Source: JBBRCE01 sp038205115 (GTDB taxonomy: Bacteria; Planctomycetota; Planctomycetia; Pirellulales; JBBRCE01). From it: a stretch of DNA of 64,000 bases. Position 1 is the stretch's first letter. The number at the start of each line of letters is the position of its first letter. The notes under the pieces are model-generated. The model was not told the DNA's origin and made no database searches. It saw only the letters and a list, made by a program, of their open reading frames with translations. Location: contig JBBRCE010000008.1 in assembly GCA_038205115.1 (NCBI GenBank), forward strand, positions 1 through 64,000, in the 5' to 3' direction. The position numbers were made by a program, and so were the translations under genes. Below, piece by piece: positions 25,607-36,056 of the stretch.

Positions 25607-28600
25607 TTACGCTGGGTCGTAGCCCAGGTTGGGCGCGAGCCATTTTTCGACTTCCGCCAGCGGCATGCCTTTGCGGGCCGCGTAAGACTCGGTCTGCTCG
25701 CGCGTCAGCCGATCGACGGCGAAATAGCGTGCCTCGGGATGTGCAAAGTAAAAACCGCTCACGCTGGCGGCCGGCCACATGGCAAAACTTTCCGTCAGCC
25801 GCATGCCGGTGGCCGCTTCGGCCTGCAGCAGATCGAACAACGTGCGCTTCTCGGTGTGATCCGGGCAAGCCGGATAACCCGGCGCGGGACGGATGCCGCG
25901 GTACTTTTCGTCGATCAGTTCTTCGGTCGAAAGACTTTCTTCGCGGCCGTAACCCCAGTCGTCGCGGGCTTGCTTGTGCAGCAGTTCGGCCAGCGCTTCG
26001 GCCAGCCGATCGGCAATCGCTTTGGTCATGATCGAATTGTAATCGTCGTGGTCGGCGTCGAATTTTTTGGCCAGCTCGTCGCAGCCCAGGCCTGTGGTCA
26101 CGGCGAATGCGCCGAGATAGTCTTGCCGGCCGCTGTCGCGCGGGGCGATGAAATCCGCCAAGGCGTAAAACGATTTTTGTCCCTTACGTTCCCATTGCTG
26201 CCGCAGGGTGTGAATCCGCGCAATCTCCTGGCCGCGCGTGTCGTCGGCATAAATAGCCAGATCGTCGCCCACCGCGGCGGCCGGCCAAAACCCATACACG
26301 GCGCTGGCGCGGAGCAGTTTCTCGCTAACAATTCGCGCAAGTAACGACTGCGCATCGTCGTACAATTTGCTGGCCGCATCGCCAAGTTTTGCGTCCTGAA
26401 AAATCGCCGGGTACTTGCCTGGCATTTCCCACGTCAAAAAGAACGGTGTCCAGTCGATGTACGGCACGATCTTTTCCAGCGGAAAATCGGCCAGCACGCG
26501 GCGACCGATGAAATCCGGCTTGTCGATCCGCACGTTGGACCAGTCGCAGGTAAATCGCTGCTCGACCGCCTGCCCATATGGCGCCAGGTTGACTTGTTGG
26601 CGACGATTGAACGCTTCCACATCGCGGGCTTGCTCGGCGCGATTATTGCGATCGAAATCGGCGCTCGACTGCGGATTGAGCAGCTTCTCCACCACGCCGG
26701 CGCAGCGCGAAGCGTCGATCACGTGGACGGTCGAATGCTGATAGGCCGGCGCAATTTTCACGGCCGTATGTTTGGCGCTGGTCGTGGCACCGCCGATCAG
26801 CAGCGGCTTGGTAAAACCTTGACGCTGCATCTCGTGGGCGACATGCACCATCTCGTCCAAGCTGGGCGTGATCAGGCCGCTGAGACCGATGATGTCGCAA
26901 TTTTCTTTGACGGCCGTCTCCAGGATTTTTTCGGCCGGCACCATCACGCCCAAGTCGACCACTTGATAGTTGTTGCAGCCCAACACCACGCCGACGATGT
27001 TTTTGCCAATATCGTGAACGTCGCCTTTGACGGTGGCCATCAGGATTTTGCCGCGCGGCTTTTCGTCGACCTTGCCGGCGGCGATTTTTTCTTGCTCCAT
27101 GAACGGCAGCAAGTAGGCCACGGCCTTTTTCATGACCCGCGCGCTCTTTACTACCTGCGGCAAAAACATCTTGCCGGCCCCAAACAGGTCGCCCACAATG
27201 CTCATGCCAGCCATCAGCGGACCTTCGATGATCTGCAATCCGGCCGGATAATTGGCGCGGGCTTCTTCGACATCTTGCTCGATGAAGTCGGCAATGCCTT
27301 TGACCATGGCGTGGCTCAAGCGCTGGTCGACCGTGTCTTTTCGCCAGGCGAGTTGGTTATCGTCTCCGCCCGTCGCTTTGGCTTTGACCGATTCCGCCAA
27401 CGTGACCAGCCGCTCGGTGGCATCGGGCCGGCGATCCAGCAGCACGTCTTCGACATGCTCCAGCAGTTCCTTGGGAATTTCGTCGTAGTTGGCTAATTGA
27501 CCGGCGTTGACAATGCCCATGTCCATGCCGGCTTTAATGGCATGGTACAAAAACGCGGCATGCATGGCCTCGCGGACGACATCGTTACCGCGGAACGAAA
27601 ACGAAATGTTGCTAACGCCGCCGGAAATTTTGGCCAGCGGCATGAGTTGCTTGATCCGCCGCGTGGCCTCGATGAAATTGATGGCGTAACGGTTATGCTC
27701 TTCGATGCCGGTGCCGACAGTCAGAATGTTCGGATCGAAGATGATGTCGCTGCCTGGCATGCCGACGACTTCGGTCAGCAGTTTATAAGCGCGCAGGCAG
27801 ATGGAGACTTTATGTTCGACCGTGACGGCCTGCCCCGTTTCGTCAAAGGCCATTACCACGGCGGCCGCGCCATAGCGGCGCACCAAGCGAGCGTAATGCA
27901 AAAACGCCTCTTCGCCTTCTTTGAGGCTAATGGAATTCACCACCGACTTGCCTTGCACGCATTTCAAACCAGCTTCGATCACCGACCACTTGCTGCTATC
28001 CAGCATGATCGGAACGCGGCTGATATCGCTTTCGGCGGAGATCAAATTCAGATAGCGGGTCATGACCGCTTCGCTATCGAGCAGACCTTCGTCGAAGTTG
28101 ATATCGATGATGTTGGCGCCGCCGTCGACCTGCCCGCGCGCCACGGCGGTGGCTTCTTCGTACTGCTCGTTTTTGATCAGTTTGGCGAACTTGCGGGAAC
28201 CGGTGACGTTGGTGCGTTCGCCCACCATCGTAAAATTACTCTCGGGACGCAGCACCAACGGCTCCAAGCCGCTGTAGCGTGAGAGCGGTTCGATCTGCGG
28301 AGGCTTGCGCGGCGCGCGATCTTTGACCGCGGCGGCAATCGCCTTGATGTGCGGCGGCGTAGTGCCGCAACAGCCGCCCACGATGTTCAGCCAACCGTTA
28401 TCGGCATACTCGCGCAGCACCACGGCCATGTCGCTGGGCGATTCGTCAAATCCGCCAAACGCGTTGGGCAGCCCGGCGTTGGGGTAGCAACTCACATACA
28501 CCGGCGCGGCGTTGCACATTTCTTCCAGGTACGGCCGCAACTGCTTGGGGCCGAGCGCGCAGTTGATGCCCACGCTGAGCAGATCGGCATGCGAGATCGA

Positions 28601-29326
28601 AAGCCAAGCCGCTTCGGGCGTTTGCGCCGAGAGCGTTCGGCCACCTTGAAAAATGGTGATCGAGGCCATCACCGGCAGGCGAACATTATGCTCGAGAAAA
28701 TATTTTTCAATGGCAAACAGACAAGCTTTGAGCACCAGCGTGTCGAATGCCGTTTCGGCCAGCAGCAGATCCACGCCGCCATCGACCAGCGCCGCCACTT
28801 GCTCGTAATAGTTGTCCACCATTTGATCGTAGGTCACGGCGCGGTGCCCCGGATCGTTGACGTCGCCGGAGATCGACAGCGTGCGATTCGTGGGACCGAT
28901 GGAACCCGCCACAAAGCGCGGTTTGTCCGGCGTCAGGCGATTCATCTTGTCGACCGCGCGACGGGCAACGGCCGCAGCGGCCAAGTTGACCTCGCGCACG
29001 TCGGCCTGCATGTCGAAGTCGGCCATCGAAATGGCCGTGGCGTTAAACGAGTTGGTTTCAATGATGTCGGCGCCAGCCGCCAAGTATTGCGTGTGAATGT
29101 CTTCGATCCACTGCGGCCGCGTGATCGCCAGCAGGTCGTTGAAATTCTTGACGTCTTTGTGATGATTGATGAATCGCTCGCCCCGATAGTCGGCTTCGGT
29201 GGGGCTGAGCGCCTGAATCATGGTGCCCATCGCGCCGTCGAGCACGAGAATTCGCTCGCGCAACAACTGCCGCAAGATTTGGCCAGACTGAGAAGGCGAG
29301 TAGACGGGCGCGGTGGAATCAGGCAT
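25607..29326 (-). CDS. metH: Cobalamin-dependent methionine synthase
   Basis: Transfers a methyl group from methyltetrahydrofolate via cobalamin to homocysteine. Full-length, 1239 aa, with all four modules in order: homocysteine domain (1 to about 340; DGAMGTMIQ, zinc Cys in NCALGP and GGCCGTTPPHI), folate domain (about 360-640; VGERTNVTGSRKF, NIIDINFDEG), B12 cap and Rossmann domain (about 660-900; base-off His in GDVHDIGKNIVGVVLG), and the SAM-dependent reactivation domain (about 920-1239; RPAPGYPACPDHTEK). The ATG at 29326 starts 36 bases below a good promoter. The intact 3' end is the parent sequence of the decayed copy at 24637. No B12 riboswitch was recognised upstream. Confidence 0.97.
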   Translation of the reverse strand: MPDSTAPVYSPSQSGQILRQLLRERILVLDGAMGTMIQALSPTEADYRGERFINHHKDVKNFNDLLAITRPQWIEDIHTQYLAAGADIIETNSFNATAISMADFDMQADVREVNLAAAAVARRAVDKMNRLTPDKPRFVAGSIGPTNRTLSISGDVNDPGHRAVTYDQMVDNYYEQVAALVDGGVDLLLAETAFDTLVLKACLFAIEKYFLEHNVRLPVMASITIFQGGRTLSAQTPEAAWLSISHADLLSVGINCALGPKQLRPYLEEMCNAAPVYVSCYPNAGLPNAFGGFDESPSDMAVVLREYADNGWLNIVGGCCGTTPPHIKAIAAAVKDRAPRKPPQIEPLSRYSGLEPLVLRPESNFTMVGERTNVTGSRKFAKLIKNEQYEEATAVARGQVDGGANIIDINFDEGLLDSEAVMTRYLNLISAESDISRVPIMLDSSKWSVIEAGLKCVQGKSVVNSISLKEGEEAFLHYARLVRRYGAAAVVMAFDETGQAVTVEHKVSICLRAYKLLTEVVGMPGSDIIFDPNILTVGTGIEEHNRYAINFIEATRRIKQLMPLAKISGGVSNISFSFRGNDVVREAMHAAFLYHAIKAGMDMGIVNAGQLANYDEIPKELLEHVEDVLLDRRPDATERLVTLAESVKAKATGGDDNQLAWRKDTVDQRLSHAMVKGIADFIEQDVEEARANYPAGLQIIEGPLMAGMSIVGDLFGAGKMFLPQVVKSARVMKKAVAYLLPFMEQEKIAAGKVDEKPRGKILMATVKGDVHDIGKNIVGVVLGCNNYQVVDLGVMVPAEKILETAVKENCDIIGLSGLITPSLDEMVHVAHEMQRQGFTKPLLIGGATTSAKHTAVKIAPAYQHSTVHVIDASRCAGVVEKLLNPQSSADFDRNNRAEQARDVEAFNRRQQVNLAPYGQAVEQRFTCDWSNVRIDKPDFIGRRVLADFPLEKIVPYIDWTPFFLTWEMPGKYPAIFQDAKLGDAASKLYDDAQSLLARIVSEKLLRASAVYGFWPAAAVGDDLAIYADDTRGQEIARIHTLRQQWERKGQKSFYALADFIAPRDSGRQDYLGAFAVTTGLGCDELAKKFDADHDDYNSIMTKAIADRLAEALAELLHKQARDDWGYGREESLSTEELIDEKYRGIRPAPGYPACPDHTEKRTLFDLLQAEAATGMRLTESFAMWPAASVSGFYFAHPEARYFAVDRLTREQTESYAARKGMPLAEVEKWLAPNLGYDPA

Positions 29327-29368
29327 CAGTGCAAAAACTCGGAAACTTGGGGCATTCGGTAAGGTTCA

Positions 29369-29397
29369 ACTATCCCATGCAGTGTTAAAATTGACAA
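29369..29397 (-). promoter_or_regulatory. Candidate promoter of metH
   Basis: On the minus strand, TTGTCA and GATAGT are spaced by 17 bases, with a predicted start near 29362 and a leader of about 36 bases. The leader is too short for a cobalamin or SAM riboswitch. Confidence 0.5.
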
Positions 29398-29584
29398 GCG
29401 AAGTTTGGGCCAGGCTCGCGCCGCAGGGCCGATTCGCGGATGTTTTTGGCGGGCATTTCCGGTCGGCATCCGTCGCCCGCTGCACTGCGCAATCGCCAAA
29501 GTTGACGCTGCGCCAGTTCGCCGGAATTCGTTATCAATCATCGTCTGATTCACTCAATTCACCCCGCTGGCATGTCGGCCCGAA

Positions 29585-30634
29585 ATGACCCGTGATGTTT
29601 TCGTTTGCGAACAGGGCTGGGAGCACGTGGCCAGCGAGGAATTGCACCGCGCTCTGCCGCAGGGCGAAGTGAAAACCATCGCGCCGGGTTGGTTGGAAGT
29701 CAGCAGTCAATTGCCTAGCGATCAGGAACCGCCCTGCGTTGCCTTCTGCCAACAAGTGCTGCCGCAGGCCACGGACGTGCGTGATGCTTCGATTTCCGCT
29801 TGGGCCGCGCAGGCCGGCGGACAGTTGCTTGACACGCTGGCCGAGCACGAAGGCCCGTGGCGACTGCACGTGTTCAACGTGCCTGAGGCCGGAACCAACT
29901 CCGGCGCGCGGCGCTGTACGCTGGTGTACGACGCCATCGGCGAACTGCTGCGAAAAAAACAACGGCGGTTGCTACGCAGTCTGGTGCCTGCCGCGCAAAC
30001 GAACTTTCTGCCCGAAGAAGCAATCGTGCAAGTGGGGCTGGTCGATCCGACGTCGGGCTTCGTTTCGAGCTGCTTGCCGGCTGCGCGAAAACATTGGCGA
30101 CGGTGCATCAGTCGCCTGCCTGGCGGGCGCGTGGAGGTTCAATCGGAGCGCGAAGCGCCTTCGCGGGCGATGATGAAGCTCCGCGAGTCGCAAATTCACC
30201 TGGGACGCGAAATTCAAGCGGGCGAAACTTGCGTCGATCTGGGCAGCAGCCCTGGCAGTTGGGCCTGGCTGGCGCTGACGCACGGCGCGACACTAACCGC
30301 CGTGGATCGCAGCCCGCTGCGCGACGACTTGATGGCCAATCCCCATCTGACGTTTGTTCGCGGCGACGCCTTCGAATTCGAGCCGGCGGCGCCTGTCGAT
30401 TGGCTGCTGTGCGACGTGATTGCCTTTCCGCAACGCAGCGGGGCGCTGCTGGAAACCTGGTTGCAGCGGCGCTGGTGTCGGCGGTTTGTGGTGACCATCA
30501 AATTCCGCGGCGTGGACGATTATCCGCGATTGGAACCGATCAAACAGATGTTGCAGGCGTCCGGTGCCGAGTTCATGATTCGCCGCTTGGCCAGCAACAA
30601 GAACGAGGCCACCGTGATTGGAGAGTTTCCATGA
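29585..30634 (+). CDS. RlmM-like 2'-O-methyltransferase
   Basis: 349 aa, SAM-dependent. The C-terminal half is a FtsJ/RrmJ-type Rossmann fold: CVDLGSSPGSWAWLAL binds SAM, and the K-D-K-E catalytic set of 2'-O-ribose methyltransferases is present (Lys in MMKLRE about 197, Asp in CDVI about 276, Lys in TIKFRG about 306, Glu in NKNEAT about 341). The N-terminal half (FVCEQGWEHVASEEL) resembles the THUMP-bearing part of RlmM, which methylates 23S rRNA at C2498. RlmM is the best guess but the exact target is inferred. Its stop overlaps the ATG of the next gene. Confidence 0.75.
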   Translation: MTRDVFVCEQGWEHVASEELHRALPQGEVKTIAPGWLEVSSQLPSDQEPPCVAFCQQVLPQATDVRDASISAWAAQAGGQLLDTLAEHEGPWRLHVFNVPEAGTNSGARRCTLVYDAIGELLRKKQRRLLRSLVPAAQTNFLPEEAIVQVGLVDPTSGFVSSCLPAARKHWRRCISRLPGGRVEVQSEREAPSRAMMKLRESQIHLGREIQAGETCVDLGSSPGSWAWLALTHGATLTAVDRSPLRDDLMANPHLTFVRGDAFEFEPAAPVDWLLCDVIAFPQRSGALLETWLQRRWCRRFVVTIKFRGVDDYPRLEPIKQMLQASGAEFMIRRLASNKNEATVIGEFP

Positions 30635-31950
30635 TGGAAAATTCGCCCCCGCCAATTCTGCCGGACCAGCGCCCGCGCCCTCCCGGCTGGCAACGCGTGT
30701 GGTTGCAACGCGCGCTGGGCGCGTTCAGCTTGGCGCTGGTTGGCGTCACCTGGCGATTGTGGACGCCGCAAACGGTTTTTCCCCAAGTGCCGTGGCTGGC
30801 AATGCTCAACGCCTGGCCGGCCGGAGTGCAATGGGCTGGACTGGCCGCGATCTTATTGGCTTCGCTGGCGCTGGTGGCGCTACCGCGCCGTTGGGGTGGC
30901 TGGAATTCGTGCGCGCTGGCCTGTTATGCGGCGGCGATGAGCGGCATGATCTTGCTGGATCAACAGCGATTGGAGCCCTGGGCGTTTCAGTTTGTGACCA
31001 TCGCCGTATTGCTGGCCGCGCTGCCGACGACGCGTTCCCTGTGGCTGTTGCGATTGCTGACCGCCAGTTTGTATTTTTACTCGGCGCTGTCAAAGTTCGA
31101 TTACACATTTCTCAACAGCCTGGGTCAGGATTTTTTGCAAGTCTTGGCCGGCAAAATTGGATTTACGCCGGCCACTTGGCCCGAGTCGTCGCGATTGATG
31201 GCCGCCGCGTTTTTTCCGCTGGGCGAATTATCCGTGGCAATTGGACTGCTGTTGCCGATCAGTCGCCGCGTGGCTTTGGTTTGCGCGATTGGCATGCACC
31301 TATTGCTGCTGATGATCTTGGGCCCGTGGGGTTTGCAACATGGCCCGAGCGTGCTGGTTTGGAATGTGTTTCTGATGTTGCTGGACGTCTTGCTGTTTGG
31401 CTGGCCGATCGTGCTGGACGATATGCCGGTCGCCGTGCAACCGCCGCCACGCGGATTTTTCCGTGGTGCGCGGATCGCCTTCAGCGCGATGGCCATCCTG
31501 CTGTCGGTTGCCGAACTGATTCTGCCGCCACTGGCCTGGTTTGAAGTTTACGATCATTGGCCAGCCTGGGGCTTGTATTCGCCCAAGGCGCAACGCACGA
31601 TCGTGCTGGTCCGCGTGTCCGAAGTGCCGCGATTGCCGCCACGCTTGCAAAAATACTGCGTGCCGCCCGACGCCTGGGACGACATTGGCTACCTGCATTT
31701 CAAATTGGATCGCTGGTCGCTCGATGCGCTCGGTGCGCCGCTCTATCCGCAAAATCGCACGCAGTTGGCCATCTCGGTGGAGCTTGCCAAGAAATACGAT
31801 CTGCCCAGCGATATTCTCGTTCGCCGGCTCGGAGTGGCCGCGCCGCTTTCTGGCCTGCGCGAAAAGGCTGATCTCGACGGGCAGGACGCCATTGAGGCGG
31901 CCGCCGATGTTTATTGGCTGAACGCCCGCGCGAAAGGCAATTTGAAGTGA
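30631..31950 (+). CDS. Polytopic membrane protein, unknown function
   Basis: 439 aa from the ATG at 30631, which overlaps the previous stop (ATGA) and has GGAGAG six bases upstream. After a Pro-rich leader it has roughly ten hydrophobic segments up to about residue 310 (for example LGAFSLALVGVTW, TASLYFYSALSKFDYTF, LGELSVAIGLLLPISR). A soluble C-terminal part follows (about 310-439). The ALSKFDYTFL and LGELSVAIGLLLP segments recall DoxX/MauE or HTTM membrane proteins, but I would not assign it. Coupling to the RNA methyltransferase looks like a shared transcript rather than a shared job. Confidence 0.7.
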   Translation: MMENSPPPILPDQRPRPPGWQRVWLQRALGAFSLALVGVTWRLWTPQTVFPQVPWLAMLNAWPAGVQWAGLAAILLASLALVALPRRWGGWNSCALACYAAAMSGMILLDQQRLEPWAFQFVTIAVLLAALPTTRSLWLLRLLTASLYFYSALSKFDYTFLNSLGQDFLQVLAGKIGFTPATWPESSRLMAAAFFPLGELSVAIGLLLPISRRVALVCAIGMHLLLLMILGPWGLQHGPSVLVWNVFLMLLDVLLFGWPIVLDDMPVAVQPPPRGFFRGARIAFSAMAILLSVAELILPPLAWFEVYDHWPAWGLYSPKAQRTIVLVRVSEVPRLPPRLQKYCVPPDAWDDIGYLHFKLDRWSLDALGAPLYPQNRTQLAISVELAKKYDLPSDILVRRLGVAAPLSGLREKADLDGQDAIEAAADVYWLNARAKGNLK

Positions 31951-32198
31951 TGGCACGCAGTAGGTCGGATGCGATTCGTGTCCGGAAACTCCGGTGAAAA
32001 TTCCGCATCTGGGCGACGGATGATTTCTTGATATGCCGTAGAGAATTAAATGAGTCGTGCTTATCCTCCCATCCACTGTCTTGTCGCCCAACTGCGGGTC
32101 CGAACAAGAAAACTATTTTGTGAAACTGCGTAACCTTTTCGGCCGCGGCGTCATATACTGGTGTCGTTTCGCCGAATACCTCCCGCCCTGGCTCGCCT

Positions 32199-33323
32199 GT
32201 GCCCTCCCGCCGCAAGCTGATCGCGCTGGCTCTGTGCCTGGTAACTCTTGTTGCCCCGGCCTGTTATGCTGCGCCCAAGGATAGCGATTGGGAGATCACG
32301 CCAGACAGCGAGCGAGCGCTGGACCGCGGCCTAAAATGGCTGACCGCCAATCAAGGCAGCGATGGCAACTGGGGCTCCAACGACCTGGGCCTGGTTTCGA
32401 TGGGCACGCTGGCTTACTTGGCGGCCGGACACACCCCGGGACGCGGCAAAGAATATGGGCCGGCGGTCGAACGTTCGCTTTCGTTCATTCTTAAAAAGGC
32501 CAAGCCGTCCGGGCTGCTCAACATCTCGGACGGCCAGCGCGATATGTACAACCACGGGCTTTCCACCTTCGTCCTCGGACAGGCGTACGGCATGTCCAAC
32601 GATCAGCGGATTGGTCCCGTGCTGGACCGCGCGTTGAAGTTGATCGCCGCCACGCAATGCAAAGACGGCGGTTGGGACTACCGCGCCGCATCGCAAGAAC
32701 GTGGGCATGACCTTAGCCTGGTGGTCATGCAAGCCAAGGCGCTGCGCAGCGCCGTGGATAGCGGTTTGGAAGTCTCGCCAGAAGTGACCGATGCCGCCAT
32801 CAAAACCGTGCGCGAACATTACACCCCTCGTGGCGGACGCTCCGCCGGCACGGACGTCAAAAAAGAGCCCGGCCAGTTCACCTACAACGCCGGTGGGCAA
32901 GGTACAACCGCCATGGCAGCAGCCGGGGTAGTCTGCCTGCAAGAGTTCGGGCAGTACGACGATTGGCGAATTGCCAAGAGTATGGAATACGTCACCATGC
33001 GGATCAAAAACAAAGACGATCTCGATAAATTCGACGCCTACACGCTGTATTACGTGGCCCAAGCGCTGTACCAGGTTGGCGGCAAAGATTGGCGCGAGTG
33101 CTACCCGATTTTACGCGACCACCTGGTTGCCAAGCAGATCCGCAGTAGCGAGCGCGCCAGCGACGGCAAATGGACCGGCGAGCATCGTGTGGGCGGCCTG
33201 CCGGGCGAATTGTATATCACCTCGGTGTCCTGCTTTGTGCTGGCCATCCCCAACCGTTATCTGCCCATCTTGCAAGAAGGCAAAATCGGCAGCCTCAACA
33301 GCGCGGCCGCTGCCAAGCCGTAA
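32199..33323 (+). CDS. Exported prenyltransferase/squalene-oxidase repeat protein
   Basis: 374 aa from the GTG at 32199. A signal peptide (RRKLIALALCLVTLVAPACYA) is followed by an alpha-alpha toroid of terpenoid-cyclase/prenyltransferase repeats: GLKWLTANQGSDGNWGS, ALKLIAATQCKDGGWDYRAA and further helices up to residue 360. No DxDD cyclase motif is visible, so it is unlikely to cyclise squalene; such exported toroids are common in planctomycetes, where they sit beside MoxR/BatA clusters. It is the first gene of the cluster that runs to 47022. A TATACT lies 40 bases upstream (32154) without a good -35. Confidence 0.8.
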   Translation: MPSRRKLIALALCLVTLVAPACYAAPKDSDWEITPDSERALDRGLKWLTANQGSDGNWGSNDLGLVSMGTLAYLAAGHTPGRGKEYGPAVERSLSFILKKAKPSGLLNISDGQRDMYNHGLSTFVLGQAYGMSNDQRIGPVLDRALKLIAATQCKDGGWDYRAASQERGHDLSLVVMQAKALRSAVDSGLEVSPEVTDAAIKTVREHYTPRGGRSAGTDVKKEPGQFTYNAGGQGTTAMAAAGVVCLQEFGQYDDWRIAKSMEYVTMRIKNKDDLDKFDAYTLYYVAQALYQVGGKDWRECYPILRDHLVAKQIRSSERASDGKWTGEHRVGGLPGELYITSVSCFVLAIPNRYLPILQEGKIGSLNSAAAAKP

Positions 33324-33401
33324 CTCCACCGCGACGATCTCGCGCCGTTTCGACTCGGGTTGACGGCGGTATACGTGAACTTGTTTTGAGTTTTGGAATT
33401 C

Positions 33402-36056
33402 ATGCCCAGTTTTCTTCCCGGATTCGCCGTGTTCGCTGTGGCCGGCGCGATTGCCGCCAGCGGCCCGGTGATCATTCATTTGCTCAATCGCCGGCGTTAT
33501 CGCGTCGTCCACTGGGCGGCCATGGACTTCCTGCGCGAAGCGATGCAGCGGAACCGCAAGATTCTCCAAATCCGCGATCTGCTGCTGCTGCTGCTCCGCA
33601 CCTTGGCGGTGCTGCTGTTCGGCCTGACACTGTCGCGGCCGTTTTTTTCGAGCAGTTCTGCCGATGTGGACGCCAACCAACCGCTGCATGCCATTTTGAT
33701 TGTCGATAACAGCCTGAGCATGGGCTATCACGAACTGCCCACCGAGACATTACTCGATGCGGCCAAACGCCGCGCAGGCGAGTACATTGCACTGCTGCCC
33801 GAACGCAGCCGAATTTCCGTCATTCCGCTGTGCGGCTCCGCGTCCGGCGAAAACTTCGACCCCTACCGCACCAAGGAAGACGCCCAGGCAGCGCTCGATA
33901 AGTTGGAAGTCGTCGATCGACGCGGCAGCGCAGGGCTGGCGCTGGACTTGGCGCGCAAAGCGGCCACACAGGCCGGCGACATCAAAGCCAAGCGGATTGT
34001 GTTTCTCAGCGATCAGCAGGCCGACAAATGGAAGGGCCAGTCGCCGGATTTGCTGAACGATTTACCGCCCAACGTCGATTTGCAAATTGTCAATCTGGCA
34101 CCGCTCCGGGCCGAGAACAGTTGGGTCAGCGATTTGCAGGTGCAAGACAGTATTGTCAGCATCGACACGCCCACCAAGTTTGTCGCCACCATTCGCCATC
34201 AAGGCGCCGCGCGCCTGAACGTCCAGGTGATGCTGTCGGTGGATGGCGTCGAAGTGCAAGCGCGGACCATCGATCTCCAGCCCGACTCGCAGGTGGAAGT
34301 TCCGTTTGCGCCGTATCGCTTCGAACGCGGTGTGGAAACCGGCAAGACAACCTTTGTGCCCGTTAACGCTGCCTTGGTCAACGGTGATGGCCTGCCGGCC
34401 GATAACCAGCGATATTTGGTGGTGCCGGTGACGTCGGGCGTGCCGGTGGTGTTTGTCGACCAATATGGCGCCGACGAAAAGCCCAGCGAAGATCGCTACG
34501 GCGAGACCTACGAAATTCGCCATTTGCTGACGACGCAAACGCCCAGTGGCGAGACCGGGCTGATTCAGGTCCGCCATGTGAAGATCGATCAACTGGACGT
34601 CAACCTACTGCAAGACGCTCGGCTGGTGGTGATTGCCGGTGTCAAGCAACCCGGCGCTTCGATCCCGCTGCTGCGCGATTACGTTCGCCAGGGTGGGCAA
34701 TTGTTACTTGCGGCCGGCGCCGAGTTCGACGCGGCCGCCTGGAACCAGGCCGCTTGGTTAGACGGAGATGGCATTCTGCCTGGCCCGCTGCAAGCGCCGC
34801 CTGGCGACTTGGCCGAAATTCAAGTGCAGCGGCTGGATTACGAAACCATGTCCGGCGGTTATTTTGATCTCGCCGACAATTCGCGGGCGGCGCTCAGCGC
34901 GCTTTACAGTGAGCCGCTGTTTTTCAAGTCGGTGGGCGTCAATCTGGACGCGTCCACTTTCGCCACGCTGCTGGACACCCAGCGGCGCGAACTGACCAGG
35001 CGTCAGCAGGAACTGAAAGCATTCGAGACTCGCGAAAAATCGCGGGCCGAACTGGCCCGGCAAGGCAAGTTGGATGAAGCCAGCCGGCAGCAACGCGAAG
35101 CCGACCAAATCCAGCGTGCCGCCGTTGCGCCCCATTGGTTGCAATGGGTCGAGCGAACGCCCGACGATTCGCAAACGGCCATCGACGAGCAACTCAAAAA
35201 CATCAAGCCCATTGTTCTGGCCGCATACGGCAATCGAACGCCGTTCATGATTGAGCAAGCCATCGGTCGAGGGCGCGTGGTCACCGTCACCACCGGCCTG
35301 TTCACGCTGCGTTGGAACAATTTGTCTAAGACGCAAGCCTACGCGATGTTCGATCCCATCGTCCGCGGCATGCTGAAATCCACGTTGCCGCCGCGCAATC
35401 TGGCCACCGCGGATCAAATTGTCTTGCCCATCGATGCCACCGATCGGGGGGCGCATTTTACCGTCACGCGGCCGGACAGTTCGATCCAAGAATTGCGTCC
35501 CGACTCGCTCGACGCCGACACCTACGCGCTGAACATCAACCATGCGCTGCAGCGCGGAATCTATCGCGTAAACGCAGCCCGCTCCGACAGCGCCAATGCG
35601 CAGGCGTCCGATTCAAAACTGTGGGAGATTCCGCTAGCCGTCAATGGCAGCGAGGCCGCGTCGGAATTAACTTACTTGAACCAGCAGCGCGTCGCGAGCT
35701 TGCTTGCGCCGCCTGCGGAACCCGCCAAAGAAAATTTCTTGTGGGTGCAGCGTGGCGACGCCATCTCTCTGGCCGGCGCAAAAACGTCGGGCCTGGAGAC
35801 GTGGCGCTGGTTGGCGCAACTCGTTTTGATTTGTCTGCTGGTCGAAATGGCCGTGCTTGCCTGGCCGCTACGGCCGTTACAACTTCTGACCGGCATTGCC
35901 CTGGCCGTGGCCATCATCGCGGTGACGGGCGGAACGCCGGTCGGCCTGCTTGAGAACGTCGTGCATTATACCGTGCTGGTCGCGGGAGCCCTGGCGGCGG
36001 TGATTTTGATCGGCCTGACTCTGATGCGCCCGCGGCAACTGGGGACGCCATCGTGA
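33402..36056 (+). CDS. BatA-type membrane protein with VWA domain
   Basis: 884 aa. The start (ATG at 33402) gives the BatA aerotolerance-regulator N-terminal domain: two membrane helices around SGPVIIHLLNRRRYRVVHWAAMDFLREA and RDLLLLLLRTLAVLLFGL. A von Willebrand A domain follows (about 95-260), with the metal site IVDNSLSMGY. The middle is a long beta-rich periplasmic part with a glutamine-amidotransferase-like segment (about 340-460). Two more membrane helices close the protein. It overlaps the next gene by four bases. BatA proteins work with MoxR ATPases in envelope stress or assembly; the substrate here is not known. Confidence 0.85.
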   Translation: MPSFLPGFAVFAVAGAIAASGPVIIHLLNRRRYRVVHWAAMDFLREAMQRNRKILQIRDLLLLLLRTLAVLLFGLTLSRPFFSSSSADVDANQPLHAILIVDNSLSMGYHELPTETLLDAAKRRAGEYIALLPERSRISVIPLCGSASGENFDPYRTKEDAQAALDKLEVVDRRGSAGLALDLARKAATQAGDIKAKRIVFLSDQQADKWKGQSPDLLNDLPPNVDLQIVNLAPLRAENSWVSDLQVQDSIVSIDTPTKFVATIRHQGAARLNVQVMLSVDGVEVQARTIDLQPDSQVEVPFAPYRFERGVETGKTTFVPVNAALVNGDGLPADNQRYLVVPVTSGVPVVFVDQYGADEKPSEDRYGETYEIRHLLTTQTPSGETGLIQVRHVKIDQLDVNLLQDARLVVIAGVKQPGASIPLLRDYVRQGGQLLLAAGAEFDAAAWNQAAWLDGDGILPGPLQAPPGDLAEIQVQRLDYETMSGGYFDLADNSRAALSALYSEPLFFKSVGVNLDASTFATLLDTQRRELTRRQQELKAFETREKSRAELARQGKLDEASRQQREADQIQRAAVAPHWLQWVERTPDDSQTAIDEQLKNIKPIVLAAYGNRTPFMIEQAIGRGRVVTVTTGLFTLRWNNLSKTQAYAMFDPIVRGMLKSTLPPRNLATADQIVLPIDATDRGAHFTVTRPDSSIQELRPDSLDADTYALNINHALQRGIYRVNAARSDSANAQASDSKLWEIPLAVNGSEAASELTYLNQQRVASLLAPPAEPAKENFLWVQRGDAISLAGAKTSGLETWRWLAQLVLICLLVEMAVLAWPLRPLQLLTGIALAVAIIAVTGGTPVGLLENVVHYTVLVAGALAAVILIGLTLMRPRQLGTPS

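Noticed and set aside
29327..29584. Cobalamin or SAM riboswitch upstream of metH
   Set aside because: No conserved box was recognised, and the leader after the likely promoter is only about 36 bases.
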